DNA of 64,000 nucleotides from Telmatactis stephensoni (GCA_029948255.1 JALIZF010001734.1:384501-448500); one strand, 5' to 3'. Shown: positions 43,661 through 56,298, counted from the stretch's first letter. Notes: a model not told the origin generated them from the letters alone. Numbers and translations are program-made.

Positions 43661-45300
43661 GAAGTTCTGAATCAAAATCAGTCTCAGAGAGAGAGTTAAA
43701 AAAAAAATTTTTTTTCAGAGAAAGAGATTCTGAGTGTTTCCAAAAATCAAAAGGCAATTATTGTCAAAATAATATTTGTATTTCAATGTCCTACTTTTTC
43801 TTTAGTGAATATTTGAACCTTGGTCTTTGCCGGTTTCCAGCATGTGCCGTGAAAATATCGCTTAAAAATCGAACCGAAGAAAATACCAACTTTCTGTTTG
43901 AATACATGGATACATAACAAATATTCTATCTTTTCATGTTTTTCTTTTCTGCAAAAAAGTAGAAATTTACAGGATCTTTTTCTCAAGCATGTCTCTTACA
44001 CAGACTAGCAAACTCTTTAATCGGAGTTTGTATAGCAGGTGTTTCAGAATGTTCAAGGGACCAAGAATTAACTGCTTTAGAATAAATTTAACTTGAACTG
44101 ATTTAGTCCTGAGGGTTCTGAAAGTGATAAAATATAATCAATCACTATACTAGTAGTGGCTCAGCTCAATATCTGTTTGTAGTCCCGAGAACAGTTGAAA
44201 TTTAACATGGTATGTTGCATATGTTTGACCAATATTGGAATTTAATTTACAGCAGACCCCAATGCACTATTTCGTACGAGATTATCTCGCTTTTGCACTA
44301 AATTGTTATTGACATTTAATCTCATGAAATTGATTTTTCGGGGCACGTTTTTCAATTCTACATTATAGATTTCCCCTGCATTTAATTTATGATATTTACC
44401 ATACACTGTCAATAGTTAAGTATAGTTTATTCGTCACTATGGTTACAAATATTAATTGTTCTAAAAGTCAAATTATAGCTATATAACGGTTGAGGCAGAG
44501 AAAAATAAATATCAAAGAATGAAAAGGAAGCATTTGACATCCCGACTGACATATAATGATAGAAATTTAGAAACAAAATTCAATATAATTATGTTATAAA
44601 ATATGTTATAAAATACTAAATTGAGTTGAATCTAAAAATGTACCTATCGGAAGTAAGTGTTACAGATACAGTTTATCGTCCCCAAAAAAAACATTTACAA
44701 AACAGAGAAACAAACAAGGAAGCAAATGAAAGAAAGAAAAAGAAACCAATATATTTTGTTGTATTTAAGTTATTATATCTAACTGTCATATAAAATCAAA
44801 TTATGAGCAAAAATACAATATATTTAAGTTATCATATCTAACTATGGTCAGCTATCCTATAAATCAAATTATGAAAGTTGGCAAAACAAACTGAAAAATA
44901 CCAAAATTAAATAATACATCACTACGGTGGCTAATATGCTTCAAGATTCTGATTAAAGTAATTAGAAATATAGTGCTTACATTTCATCATTGACATCACG
45001 CAGTTCATCTCATGGGAAGACTTTTCCAGAGTTTTACTTACATTTCAAGAATGAGGATCTGTAGTATGTTTTTGTGTAAAATGGAGTGGTCTTCATTGAA
45101 ACCGATGATACAATGATAGACATTAGACTGACAAGACGCCAACGAACTCTGTGCTTTCAGCTGAAGGCTGAACAAGTGATTCGGTTTTCAAAACTGAAGG
45201 ATTGAATCATAAACGAGTAACTAAACTCATCACATTTATTTAAACTTATTTTGTTTTGTTGTTCTTTACTGACTTCCCTATAGTGAGAATGAAGCCAAAA
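43661..45300. other. intergenic, one short duplication
   Basis: Around 44760-44870, TATTTAAGTTATTATATCTA and TATTTAAGTTATCATATCTA begin two tandem copies of about 55 bases that end near AAATCAAATTATGA. No gene was recognised in the rest. Confidence 0.45.
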
Positions 45301-45308
45301 TGGATTCA

Positions 45309-45492
45309 CGCTCAGGTAGACTGCGAGCAGTCCCTCCTTTTCCCTCCAGAATCAGTAACAGCGATCGCCAAGAATACCTGGACGAGCGAAGAATGGGGGC
45401 TAGTAGGGGAGGGGAGAAGGGAGAGGAAAAGGAGGGTCGCTGTTACTGATTCTGGAGGGAAAAGGAGGGACTGCTCACAGTCTACGCTCAGG
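45309..45492. mobile_element. hAT-type MITE with 8-bp target duplication
   Basis: CGCTCAGG occurs at 45309-45316 and 45485-45492, a perfect 8-bp duplication. Between them the 168-base element has ~50-base inverted arms starting TAGACTGCGAGCAGTCC and ending CAGTCTA. An 8-bp target is usual for hAT (also P) elements. Confidence 0.85.
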
Positions 45493-46097
45493 CCACTTTG
45501 TTGAAACTGTTTGAATTAATTGTGAAGTTGTTATTTCTCTCACCGGCTTTTGAACATTTAGGTTTCGAAGAGACTTACTTAGCTAAGTGACATGAACTCA
45601 GCGTACATCAGCCCATAACTCATATAGTAAAAATCTAGTGGTATTTATACAAAAGAACACATACAAATGTTACTATAAGCTAAGAAATCTTTGCAATTTT
45701 GATTGCAGAGTTGACTAATAACCTCCATCTACGGATTACTTTGAAAAGTGAAAAAATTGGCTTTCAAACTTTGGGACCCAAACAAACTAAGATAACTAAA
45801 CCACTATATTCAAGTAAAATATCAAAAAGAAATAATCCAAAGTGTAAAGATTGCTTTGTTTTCGTTTTTGGTCGATTTTTGGCATAAATGGCTCAGTTCA
45901 AAGTCATCGAGAAAAATAAACTAGTCTTCAGTAAACGAGCACTTGCTCATTTCAGTGAAGACAAAAATGGTACTGCTAAAAACATATGAGACAAAGAACT
46001 TTCTAAACAAAATAAACAAGGAATACATCAGTATAGAATAACTTTTTATTACCTTTCAATAACTTTTCTTTAGATTGAAGCTATATTTTGAAAAGCT

Positions 46098-46250
46098 GAA
46101 TGAATGATCAAAGGAAGTCTGAATGAATGATCGACACTGACAAAGAAAGTCTTAATGAACTGTCAAAGGAAGTTTGATTATGAATGACCGATGAAAAGAA
46201 AGTTTGAATGAACGATATGAAAAAAAGTCTAAATGAATGGCCGACAAAAG
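46098..46250. repeat. degenerate tandem repeat (AAAGTCTGAATGAATGAT)
   Basis: Five irregular copies of a 30-40-base unit built on AAGTCTGAATGAATGATC. No coding. Confidence 0.6.
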
Positions 46251-46855
46251 TCTAAAATCCTATTTACGTTATATTAGTTATATTCACCTTTTATAAAACA
46301 CCAGAGCCTGACAAAATTTTACAAATAGGAGGCTGATCTCGATTGCTTGCTGAGACCTGAATACTTTGATGTTACCGCATGTACACGATCAAGTTTTACT
46401 TGAAACGTTTTTCTTGAAAATAAATTATAGCAATTTTTTGTCGTAGAACACGAGCAAGATTTCTTTGTTAAGAAAAAAAAAACGTGAAGGAAAACGTCCT
46501 CATGTAGATCGGCTTAACATCATTCGAATAAATATGAATTCATACATAGAACACTCTGCTGAACTCTTCAACACTTTGAAGAGCATTATCGAATCGATAC
46601 ATTTTCGATTAATGCGGCCGGTGAGCCCTGTAAGTTTTGATTAAGGCCAAAACATTTCGAAATGAGCACTAGCATAGATAGGAATTAGTACAGATAGGAA
46701 CTTAGGCCACAGCTAGTACACATGCAAGCAAGATTTCCTTGGCAAGTTTACACCTTGCTGGTGTACATAGATAATGAAAATTTACAAAATATTTAAGGTA
46801 GTGAGTGTGAGAGCAAAGATGGCCCAATGGAAGATTAGCGGAAGCTAAATTAGAC

Positions 46856-47045
46856 TTTAGACTTTTTAGACTTTTATTTATTCACACAACAATTATATAC
46901 CTAATATTTACAAAAAGAGAAACAAATTTACATCGTAACATAAACATAATTTCCTTTTTGTATTTTAAATAAGTGTGATGTGTGTGGTTGTCGAAATAGC
47001 ATTACACTTTCGAGTCGACAACCTCACATGCAAGGAGATAAAATG
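46856..47045 (-). mobile_element. LINE 3' end, copy 1
   Basis: On the minus strand a hairpin (GGTTGTCGACTCGAAAGTG, then CGACAACC) is followed by AT-rich sequence, AATAAA and a tail of repeated AAAGTCTA. A related copy is at 47820. Confidence 0.5.
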
Positions 47046-47365
47046 AAATCATTAAAATAACTGACCAAGATGCTTTTTTAGTGAAAGTAGAGAGAAAAGA
47101 TTTTTTGTTACATTGAGAGATAAATATTTTTTTTTACATTGAACGATTGTTTTCCGTCTTTAAATAAATAAAGACTGATTTCCTTGTTGATAATTGTTAT
47201 ACCAGTTTTTTCTTTGTCATGGAAAACTTGTCAAGGCAAAGATTTGCTCAGACGTTTGTTGTAGACGGACACCAGCGAAAACTTGACAAGTATTTCGTCT
47301 TACAAAATGATTTCGGACGCAGTGAAGTTTGTCAAGAAAAACCCCTTTGTTCTCCAAGGATTTCT

Positions 47366-47522
47366 TGACAAGGAGGATCGAAGGGGTCCACGCACCCCCC
47401 CCCCCCCGGAGGTTTCAAGCCATTTTTTGTCAAACATCGACCAAAGAATATGTATTATTATACACAGCTGGGTTAAGAAACGGAATCCCCCCCCCTTGGA
47501 AAAATCCTGGATCCGCTACTGA
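47366..47522. mobile_element. poly-C-bearing hAT-like MITE remnant
   Basis: The right end TCCTGGATCCGCTACTG resembles the CAGGGGCGGATCCAGGA terminus seen at 8037. Two poly-C runs (47394 and 47487) lie inside. The left end is not preserved. Confidence 0.4.
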
Positions 47523-47819
47523 AGGAAAACTTAACTTGCTCGTGTATACATGCAGCTTTAGCGTAAATCAGAAAGAAAAATATTGCAATGACTGAATATC
47601 CTTACGGACAAGTTGAGAAGCAATGACTTGCTCACCTTACTGTCGAAACACATATCTGCTCATCGAAATTCAACGGATGGTAACTAACTGTTCAATACAA
47701 ATCTCTACATTTATTTCGTGCATCTTCTAGCGCGCATCGCCGTTTACAGACAAACTTATTGTGACGCTAGGCTAATGTGCAAATCATTTTCACAAATACT
47801 TTTTAACAAGTTCCTTTAA

Positions 47820-48005
47820 ACTTAGACTTTCGACTTTTTTGATTCATACACATATATTAGTACATAAAGATTACATGAGGTAAATACATTTACAATATTT
47901 ATAAAAGTTATAAGAAATTAGTTACAAGGTTAAGTCATTTGATACGTGTGTGGTGGCCAAAGTAGTGTAAACTTTCGAGTTGGCCACCGCCCAGGTAATA
48001 CATGT
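47820..48005 (-). mobile_element. LINE 3' end, copy 2
   Basis: On the minus strand GGTGGCCAACTCGAAAGTTT, then TTTGGCCACCACACACG, form the same hairpin position as copy 1, followed by AT-rich sequence and AAGTCGAAAGTCTAAG. Confidence 0.5.
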
Positions 48006-48689
48006 ACATAAATATAAATATTTGACAAAAGACAGAATAATGTCACAATTATATTTACAGTATTAACTATTTACACTAAAAAGATATTATATATTTTGTT
48101 GGTTATAAATAAAGATGCAGATCATATAATTTGAGAGTCTGTCTGCATAACAGCAACACGAATCGAAAAGCCATTCAAGTGTCCAACATGTGATTCACTT
48201 CATTGTATTTAACAAATTGAATATATTTTTGAGTTGTCTGTCCTCTTATTGACACACTCTTGACGTAAAATGTTCAAAACTCAAGTGGAATCCCGAACGC
48301 AGCGACATTAATAAAAAATAAGAAACTAAATAATATTTAATCAATAATTGATTAATAATAATTAATAATAAAGACGATTGTCATTACTTTTCTTTTCCTT
48401 TTGTTGTTATGTAAATACTCTTTGACATATCAGTATATTCTATCTGATTTTCGTTTTAATAATCTCACTCTGAAAATGGCAGTCGTACTGCCAAAACATG
48501 TCAGTAAAAATCTTCAAAAGTGTCGTTCTTTCTATTAGATAAAAGAGAAAATGAAAAACACTTATTTATTTCAATGTCCTACTCCAGTACTTGCAGAGTG
48601 TCCTCCCCTAACACTTCTCTCAGCTCACTAGTTAATTCATTTTACCTAATGGAGGAAAAAAATCGCCGGGAGACAAACATTGTAACAAG

Positions 48690-48812
48690 CTAGGGGGCAG
48701 GTTCGAGGACGAACTGACAAACTTAAGTCACATGTAATGACTCGCCCGGGAATCGAACTCTGGACTCATTACAGAAATGATAGACCTCCAGTTCTCTCGC
48801 AGCTTTGCCAAA
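48690..48812 (-). mobile_element. tRNA-derived SINE head
   Basis: On the minus strand AGCTGCGAGAGAACTGGAGG, a loop region TCATTTCTGTAATGA, and the B-box GAGTTCGATTCCC (48760-48748) follow tRNA order. No matching acceptor stem was found, so this is a SINE or tRNA pseudogene rather than a tRNA gene. Confidence 0.5.
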
Positions 48813-48902
48813 ATTCACTAACTTAATTGTATAAACATGCAAAGGTTCATGCCCCTTATCCCTACAAATGAATTCGAATATCTCATCGAATATCTATAGA
48901 GC

Positions 48903-49400
48903 AAAAAAGCATATTATTTATCTAAAATTAGAACAAATTATGGAAAGTTCAACATTTGTTTTCTTGGAGTGAAAATATGGAATTCATTATCTGAGGACCT
49001 TAAGACAAAGTCCCGCAAGGTGTTTAAAGGTAATTTAGTTGAATCGCTTATGAATTACTATTAAGTCTCTATATATACTGATGTACCTCTTCTTAAGTTC
49101 ATATACCTTACAGTTGTATGTGTGTTTGTGTGTGTTTCTTTTCCAGTGTATTAGTGTGTGTGCCAGCTAACTACAATTATAGTTAGTGGAGGGGTTTCAC
49201 TCCATTCACTATGCTACATAATAGAACAACGATCTGCATGTCCATAGCTACTTTGCCTTACTTTAGCTTATTTTTAGCTATCAAAAGTAACTGTGTTCAC
49301 CAACTATATTTCTCTATCATGTAAATAATATATGTTTTGTATATATATTTTCTGTATATATTTCCACAGAGTGCAAATAAAGTTATTCTTCTTCATCTTA
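48903..49400 (+). pseudogene. LINE ORF2 C-terminus and 3' UTR, truncated copy
   Basis: Frame 48930-49064 reads RTNYGKFNICFLGVKIWNSL and on to VESLMNYY and a stop. R-x-NYGKF-x8-KIWNSL is the conserved C-terminal block of CR1/L2-type ORF2 proteins (the large LINE here has LNYGQF and RNWNEIP). An AT-rich 3' UTR with AATAAAG ends near 49400. A 5'-truncated copy. Confidence 0.7.
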
Positions 49401-49446
49401 GAGTACTGTGTATGTTATATTTAAGGAATATAAAACGCGCGCGCAT

Positions 49447-49544
49447 GTTCTGTGATATAAACACATGGAAGATGTAGAGCAAGAGAAAAGGTTTCTCTTG
49501 CTTTTCGAGTGCTCTACATCTTCCAGAGTGTTTATTTCACAGAA
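49447..49544. mobile_element. fold-back element
   Basis: GTTCTGTGATATAAACACAT and the near-complement of its right arm (GTGTTTATTTCACAGAAC) enclose GGAAGATGTAGAGC and GCTCTACATCTTCC. Confidence 0.75.
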
Positions 49545-49701
49545 CAGAGACATAAGCGATCGTTTTATATTGCTTTTATAAAATATTTTCGACGTCTTTT
49601 GAGCGAGCCATGTCTCTGTCCTCTGATATAAACATGGTAGCCAGCCGATCAGCGCGCGCGTTATATCTCAAATATTTTATAAAAAGTCTTAGTCCATATT
49701 T

Positions 49702-49990
49702 TTATAGCTGCGTATCTTGAGAATTCTCTCTCCTTTTTCCACTTCTGAATCACATTGAAGCAAAAGTCAAGTCTTCGTTGTAAAAACTTTCATGTTTACG
49801 GCTGCTTTTATGAGCCGTCCGCAAAAAAACCCCGATATAACTGAATGGAATTGAGCGAGAGTAAATAATTAAAAAAAATGATAATTAAAATGCAGCATGG
49901 TCTTCATTAAATGTTTCATTGGATTTACATGTATATTATGATCAAGAGCATTGACCACATCATCAATGAACCAATTCCAATAGTTAAGCC
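49702..49990 (-). pseudogene. fifth GPCR copy, decayed C-terminal part
   Basis: On the minus strand the end reads QDTQL and stop (49704-49702). Upstream, CDSEVEKG and KVFTTKT align in other frames with DSELTQRE and KVLTKKP of copy 3. Further upstream CATTGACCACATCATCAA on plus still resembles copy 3 helix 6/7 DNA. Multiple stops and frameshifts make it non-functional. It lies 0.5 kb beyond the stop of copy 3. Confidence 0.65.
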
Positions 49991-50474
49991 ACATTGCTTC
50001 CAGCCCATTTGCACATAAAATGAAGAGACATTCTTTATGCTCTCATATTTGAGACAAAAGTCGGATTATCATCATTTTTAGGGCAGAATAAAACATTTTT
50101 TTGCGTAAAAAGAAATAACGAAAAGAGTTGTTAAACATCTTCAGTTTGTGATTTTTTACGACGACAATAATGTCCGCCATTGCTGTGTCGCGCGTTACTC
50201 ATCTCATTCTTGGTAGTTATGACGTCAAAGGCTTAATATGGTACTTTTCTTAAATTGATTTCCTTGGATCGGTGCTTCAAGAGGAGAAAAAGTCGGAAAA
50301 ATTTGGCTTGCACGCAAATAACAGGACAGGTAATAAAAATGGTAGCGCTTTCTGGAGATTTGTGACAACCACCACAAACGGCATAGTATTTTTGATGCTG
50401 CACAACTAGTCCACCTCTATCAGTCCTCTTTACCATTTACATATCAAACGACTGCGGTGACTGGACCTCACTAT

Positions 50475-51482
50475 TTAGAGTCGCGTATCTTGAGTGTTTT
50501 CCCGCTGGGTTAACTCTGAATCACTTTGTGTTGATATTCTAGGCTTCTTTGTAAGAACCTTTAGAGCTGCTTCTCGGAAGTCGGCCAAAAATACAATATA
50601 GATAGATGGACTTAAACAGCAGTTGATCAACTTAGAAAATTGAAGCATAAAATGAACAATTACATCGCTACAGGTCTTTTTTGAATCCTCTTTCCGATTA
50701 AGAGATTGGACCACATCTTCAACAATGTCTGGAAGATAACAACACGAAAAAAGTAGCAAAGAACACAAAACCATCCTAACAGCATTGACCATGTGCTTCT
50801 TTCGAAGTCTTCTTTGTCCATCAGAAAGACTTCCTTGGATCTCTAGCGGCTTCGACAGTTTCACAGAAGTTAGGATACTAAGTATAAATACTGAGCAGTA
50901 TATGAAAACAACGCAGATTGACTTGAAGAGAAATAAAATATCATATATGCGTCTTTCTTTAACGACACATTTATAGATTCGCGATCCTGGCGTTTTCGGT
51001 TCTGCTCGATACAGTATAAATATATATATTGTGAGCACAATACTTACAAGCCATGCACTCATCACCATTACAACGCGTTTCTTCATCGAAAGGGGTTGCG
51101 GCCCAAGCAACACTTTTCGACTCGTTATTCGATATCTCTCAATACTTATAATCAACAAAGATACAAGCGTCACTAATTCCACTGCAATCTTAAAATGAAC
51201 GAAAAATTTGCAAAAAATAGTAGCAAAGGAATAGCTGATGTTATTTGGCAGTGGAGCACCAAACTGCCTGTAGATGAGAGTGATGACCACAAAGATATCA
51301 GACAAGGCCATGTTGATGATCAAATGATGGAGTGTCTTTCGCTTGGTGAATTTAACCGCGAGGATAATAATGAAGACATTGCCAATTATACCAAATCCCC
51401 CTACTGCTATGAGAGATGTATATTTAGCGGTTTCACTGATGCATGTGTTTTCAGCTTGTGTAGAATTTCTTGACGCGTTCAT
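50475..51482 (-). CDS. class A GPCR, copy 3 (335 residues)
   Basis: Intronless receptor on the minus strand. E115-R-Y follows helix 3, with D62, C91, W in helix 4 and LPD in helix 6. The helix 7 motif is SPSIY. N-terminal TCIS and loop 3 KTC supply the extra Cys pair. It ends QDTRL. The frame is open without a stop for 78 codons upstream (to 51716), which would add a hydrophilic N-terminus absent from the other copies. I prefer the MNAS start at 51482 because it aligns with them. LVSLLIISIERYR and VFLADFREAA are shared with copy 2 rather than copies 1 and 4. Role: cell-surface signalling through G proteins, ligand unknown. Confidence 0.88.
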   Translation of the reverse strand: MNASRNSTQAENTCISETAKYTSLIAVGGFGIIGNVFIIILAVKFTKRKTLHHLIINMALSDIFVVITLIYRQFGAPLPNNISYSFATIFCKFFVHFKIAVELVTLVSLLIISIERYRITSRKVLLGPQPLSMKKRVVMVMSAWLVSIVLTIYIFILYRAEPKTPGSRIYKCVVKERRIYDILFLFKSICVVFIYCSVFILSILTSVKLSKPLEIQGSLSDGQRRLRKKHMVNAVRMVLCSLLLFSCCYLPDIVEDVVQSLNRKEDSKKTCSDVIVHFMLQFSKLINCCLSPSIYIVFLADFREAALKVLTKKPRISTQSDSELTQRENTQDTRL

Positions 51483-51729
51483 GGCTTGAAGTATCTTGGT
51501 TCGATTAAAAATCTTTTCAACTCGTTGATTCAAATCTTTTTGATTCGCACATCGACGAAAAGTAATCTCTGTTTTCTTTTCTGGGTGTGTATTTGAAATG
51601 TTGATCGTTTTTCTGAGAAACGTTATAGACTTACCATCCTGGATGAATGCACGTTTGGTTCGCTTACCAATGGATATATATAATATTTTCTTTTTAGTTC
51701 CACATAATAGTTCCACTTCAGATTGACTT

Positions 51730-54250
51730 ATGAAAAATGTTTTCCAGACTGAAAATTGCTTTTCGTTGTTCAGTTCAACTACAAGCCTGGATGAATTTTG
51801 CCGGTTGAATTTGTTTGATGATAAAATGAAAGGCTAGTTAGCGGAGATTGTTTTTTGCACTCAGGAAAACTGAACCCTGAAGCCTTCACCAAGTCTGTGT
51901 CAACAGTTCATTGCATCTCCATTTTCCAAAGCGAAAACCTGCTCAATTGTCTCACCATTACAACTCCCTATCTTCACATTGAGCGCAAAATTGTGTCGTG
52001 TTATTTCTAAGATGAAATTCTGCGATGTAGAATGTCATTATTGTCAGTTAATTCTAATTGATTTATTAGTTCTCGACATGCTTTCATTGATTCCGGCCTT
52101 TTTTTTCAATAAATTTATGACACTTTTATTGAAAGAATGGTCTCAATCGCCAAGGTGGTGGTTTCATCATTGCTTTGCTTAAGGGCAAGCGGCAAGTATT
52201 TGTTATCATGCCAAGAATTTGATTAATATGTCATGACGTACCAATCAGTGGTAATACCCTTAGAAAGTACTTCAAATATAAAATCAAATAACGTTTACAC
52301 TCACGGAAGATTTTTAATTAAAATTTTTCATTCATTTTTCAATTGAATTGGATTTAACCAAGCAGGATATTTTTCAATCATTAAAGATAACTTATTTTTA
52401 ACTTATTTAGGTGAGGTAAAAAACAGCAAAGGAAGATTGCTAGGGGAGTTCATCTCGCACTAATGCGTGTTCCATCCTCGACCGACCAAGCTGAGCTAGT
52501 TTTAGAACGAGCTCTGATTGACTGTTTGGCATCTTTGTACAAGCACACTAACACCACTTTGCCAACACTGAAAATGGCCTGAAAACTGGATTGTGTTTTG
52601 GGTTTTTCTGTTTAGTTTTGACGACGAATTATTACTAAGCAAAAATGTGTGTGTGACGCCAATTAACTACCATGAACACGTCGATTCGCTTTTTTTTCGT
52701 GTTACGTTTTTTTAACTAAAGCGGTATTTTTGGGGACTAAAAGATTTTTCATTCATTTCTAAAGATCAGTAGCAAAATAAATGTGCAACAAAGCAGACAA
52801 ACCCATTGGCCGGAGTACGTAACTTAAAAACAACTCCTTTTTTGTAAATGAATATTTGTTTTGTTTTGTTTTTGTAAGAAATCTGATAGAGTTTGAATTG
52901 ATTAATGTTATCTTTTGTAGACTTTTTCTTCAACTAAACACCTTTCATTTGCAAGAAGCGTTAGTCGAGTCATTGTTGCTAAAAATAGCTCTGCTAGGTA
53001 ATACCATAGCGCGAGATGGACCCTCCTAGTGGTTTTCCCCTCAGCACAAGTAGTGTAACATACTTTTAATTACTTTTACTCCGACGAGAAGACCGGAACA
53101 GTGTTACAGATTTGTTGTATCCCTATACACCGACGCATCCCAAAGTAGTGCACAGCTCGTTAGTCTATTCTTATACTTTCAAACAGTTTTGAAATTAAAT
53201 TTTGTCGAAAGTGGGAAATTTGAGTTTTTCCCTGGTAATTAATTTTGTCTTTAAGAAACGAATGGCGTCCTGTGTAGAAATATACCTGTATCTCAGACAA
53301 AAACTCGCTAGTGAATGACAAATCAATGTAAAAAGAAACCCACCTGCTGTGAGGCAATAGAAGAATCACTTAGATTTTAGTGATTTTTAAGTTGTTTTTT
53401 TTAATAGGTGTTATGTGACCGTAATTAGGTGCGCGGAAGATGAGCCGTGCGCTAGCATTTATTACACGCTGTAACTTTCTTATCTGATAGTCTGGAACAC
53501 CATATGAAGGAGGCTTTTACAGTAGTCCAATCTATACTCGTTGTGAGAGCATGGACAAGTCTCTCAGTATTTTCTCTTGATAGATATTTCTATATGTGAC
53601 GTAAGTTGTTATTTAATAGTCCTAAATCATATTTACAATAAATGCAAGATATTAACAGTAAATAAGGAAAAAAACATTTAGATAACCGTTGGTAGTGAAA
53701 AGTTTTCTGTCAGCCTGAGTCAAGTTCATTCATCGCGAGAGATTGTTTTTCGTATCAACGGGAGAACAGAAATCGAGCTTGACAAAAATTACTAGTTGAG
53801 CACTACTTGATTGTAAGATTTGGGCACTAATCATCTTATGCAAGCAGAATTCAGGTATCCAGGCATCACAAAGCTCCATAAATAGCAATTTTCCCCACAC
53901 AAAATGACCTTGTCGGCTCGGCAAAGTTTCACTCATGACTTGGTTGCTCTTTTTTCATCACAGGTCCAAGAATGATCGTTAGTTTTCATCCATTTTACGA
54001 CTTTTCAATTAAAGAACATCCTCGTTGTTGTCTCAGAACTCTTAGAAATAATGGGGAGTTATTTTGTCCTTAGAAAGTGGCGCTTTTCTTTCTTTTTTGC
54101 GAAAGTTTCTCCTGAATTTTCGACGGCTCGAGGGTCGACTGTAAAATGACAACGCTGATTGGACAGTTTTTCTCTTTGACAAAATAGAGAGAATTTCTTG
54201 AGTAATATCCAACAAAAACGAGATTTTTCGGCACTCTTTTTTCTTCGTGT
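51730..54250. other. intergenic between receptors 3 and 4
   Basis: No gene, tandem repeat or fold-back element was resolved. Open frames at 51979 and 53730 have no recognisable motif. Confidence 0.4.
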
Positions 54251-54259
54251 ATTTTATAA

Positions 54260-54392
54260 AACAAATATAAAACTTATTTCCGTGTTTACATAGCCTGCAG
54301 CTCGGTTTTATACAATCGCTCGAGACTTCTCCCAAACTTTCCCGCGTGTTTACATCAGGCTATGTAAACACGGAAAACGTTTTATATTTGTT
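54260..54392. mobile_element. fold-back MITE
   Basis: AACAAATATAAAAC, then TTTCCGTGTTTACATAGCC, are inverted on the right as GGCTATGTAAACACGGAAA and GTTTTATATTTGTT. Confidence 0.75.
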
Positions 54393-54399
54393 AAATGTA

Positions 54400-55680
54400 A
54401 AAAGTACTGAGAAATTATATATTTTACATATGCTAATTATATGGAAGGGAAACCGCAGTTCAGCGATTAACCAATTACTGTGGGCCCGTTGGTAAACCTG
54501 TAAATCGTTGTTATTATATGACCGTGTATTTTGGAGCCTGGACACTAGCAAATCGAGCGATTTGATTGGTTAGATCACATCTCGGACCGGTCTAGATTCT
54601 CCGGTAATAACCGGTCCGATTGCATATTAAAAGTTGAAAACAAAGAAAAAAAAAAGCTATTTCTCTTCATCAAAAGTGTGCTGTTCGGCCAGATTTATGT
54701 CAAAAATAATTTTCATCAACTGATCAACTGTATTTTTTTAGTTAAATCATCAGTTTAATTTCAAGAAATTACAAAAATTACAAAGTGACAGTGAAACAGA
54801 TGCAAAATATACTTTCATGGTGCTCGTTATTTTTCAAAGCATTACCTATAAAATGTCTTATTTTGGACTGTTACTAGGTTCCTTGAATGAAAAATTTCAT
54901 TAATTTTTGCCATACATTTACAATACAGTTCTTCAAAGGCAAGCATGCAGTTGCTGAAGACAGTAAAGTTTTGTTTTTCTTTAGCGACTGAAAGTCCACA
55001 GTCTGTCTGTCACCTAATTTGACCGACATTTTTTACAAGGAATAAGAAAAGAAAACTCACCAGTTATATAATTATTCAATGTCCACTAGGAGACTCCTTG
55101 ATGCCAGTGTTTAAGCCAAATAGTTCACACAAAAATTGTCATAAATGCAACGAGTCAGGCAACGTTGTCCCGGCTCAAAAGGAAATCAAAAATCCTGAAT
55201 TTACTTTCATGTCCCAACGGTTCAACCACCACAATACTATTCATTTGCTCTCAATGGTGTGTCAGATTGCATCCAGTTCTTCTAATTCTTTTCCAAAGCA
55301 GAACAAGGGCATAAAATCATTCACAAATCCGTTTGAAAGGTTAAAAGTTCACTCCAGTACGTGTATAAATGTTTTTCATCGTTTGAGTTCGTTTGGTGTG
55401 TTCAATCTTTCCTCTTATGAATAGTTTTTGATCTTTCGCTTTTTCCTACATTGTCTTCTCCACAATTACTTGACAAAATGACAGTTTTAGAAGAATCTTT
55501 GTCTTGTCAATTCGTGCAAACGCAGCACACTTCCCGCTTCGTGTCCAACTGGTTGTCAAAACAAGTCGGCCAAGTAAAAATACTGAGAAGCCATTCGAAT
55601 GTTACGCGCGCTTGAAAATGTAAAATGAATAACAAAAGACTGGCATTTTTTTCTTTATTTTAGAAAAAAGGTCATATAAT
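54400..55680. other. intergenic, no gene recognised
   Basis: A 108-codon plus frame at 55098-55424 (contains NCHKCNESG) lacks any known domain or splice support. Confidence 0.35.
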
Positions 55681-55683
55681 AAA

Positions 55684-55775
55684 GCTTGGTCTGTCTGTAC
55701 GTGAGAATCTTGACCTCGGTCTCATCCCCACCTCGGTCAAAATTCTCCCGTACAGACCTCTCGCTCGGTTAATAA
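55684..55775. mobile_element. small fold-back element
   Basis: TCTGTACGTGAGAATCTTGA and its near-complement TCAAAATTCTCCCGTACAGA flank CCTCGGTCTCATCCCCACCT. Confidence 0.65.
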
Positions 55776-56133
55776 GACCTAAATAATAACTAAATAAATA
55801 CATAATGAAAATAAATAAGTTAATGATGATAAAACATAAGGGATCTATCTATCTCTATGTATATATACACAGCCAAGAGCAAAATTTTATTTTGTCGCCT
55901 ATTCTTATCGGTATAAACACAAAATAGGCATCGAAGATATTACTGGTTAGAGTACCAAAGTTTTTATTAATTTTTTCCTGATTTCCTCACATTAAAACTT
56001 CATGAATTATTTTCGAAGCTCTGTCATAATTTCTTCGTGACACCTGAAATACATATATATTTATTACATCCACATCAACTGGATATGAGCAGTCTCGCGC
56101 TCCTATTGGCTCTTCCGACTACTAGATTTGTAA

Positions 56134-56298
56134 GCTACAGCAGCGGCCAAAAGTCCTCGGACACTTCCCTTGAATGAACTCCTTTTCCCCTATTCAATGT
56201 TGGCTGGTTTGCTGTCGCGCGCTGGACTTCCAAAAGTTAACCAACATTGATTTGGGGGAGAGGGGGGTGTTCGAACAACTTTTGGCTGTCGCTGTAGC
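56134..56298. mobile_element. MITE with nested inverted repeats
   Basis: The outer arms GCTACAGCAGCGGCCAAAAG and CTTTTGGCTGTCGCTGTAGC are inverted. The inner pair CCCCTATTCAATGTTGGCTG and TTAACCAACATTGATTTGGG is also inverted. This is the same two-level plan as MITE family X at 22.7 and 23.9 kb, with a different sequence. Confidence 0.7.

Noticed and set aside
50475..51716. 413-residue version of GPCR copy 3
   Set aside because: The 78-residue N-terminal extension has no counterpart in the other three copies and precedes the aligned MNAS start; probably an open 5' UTR.
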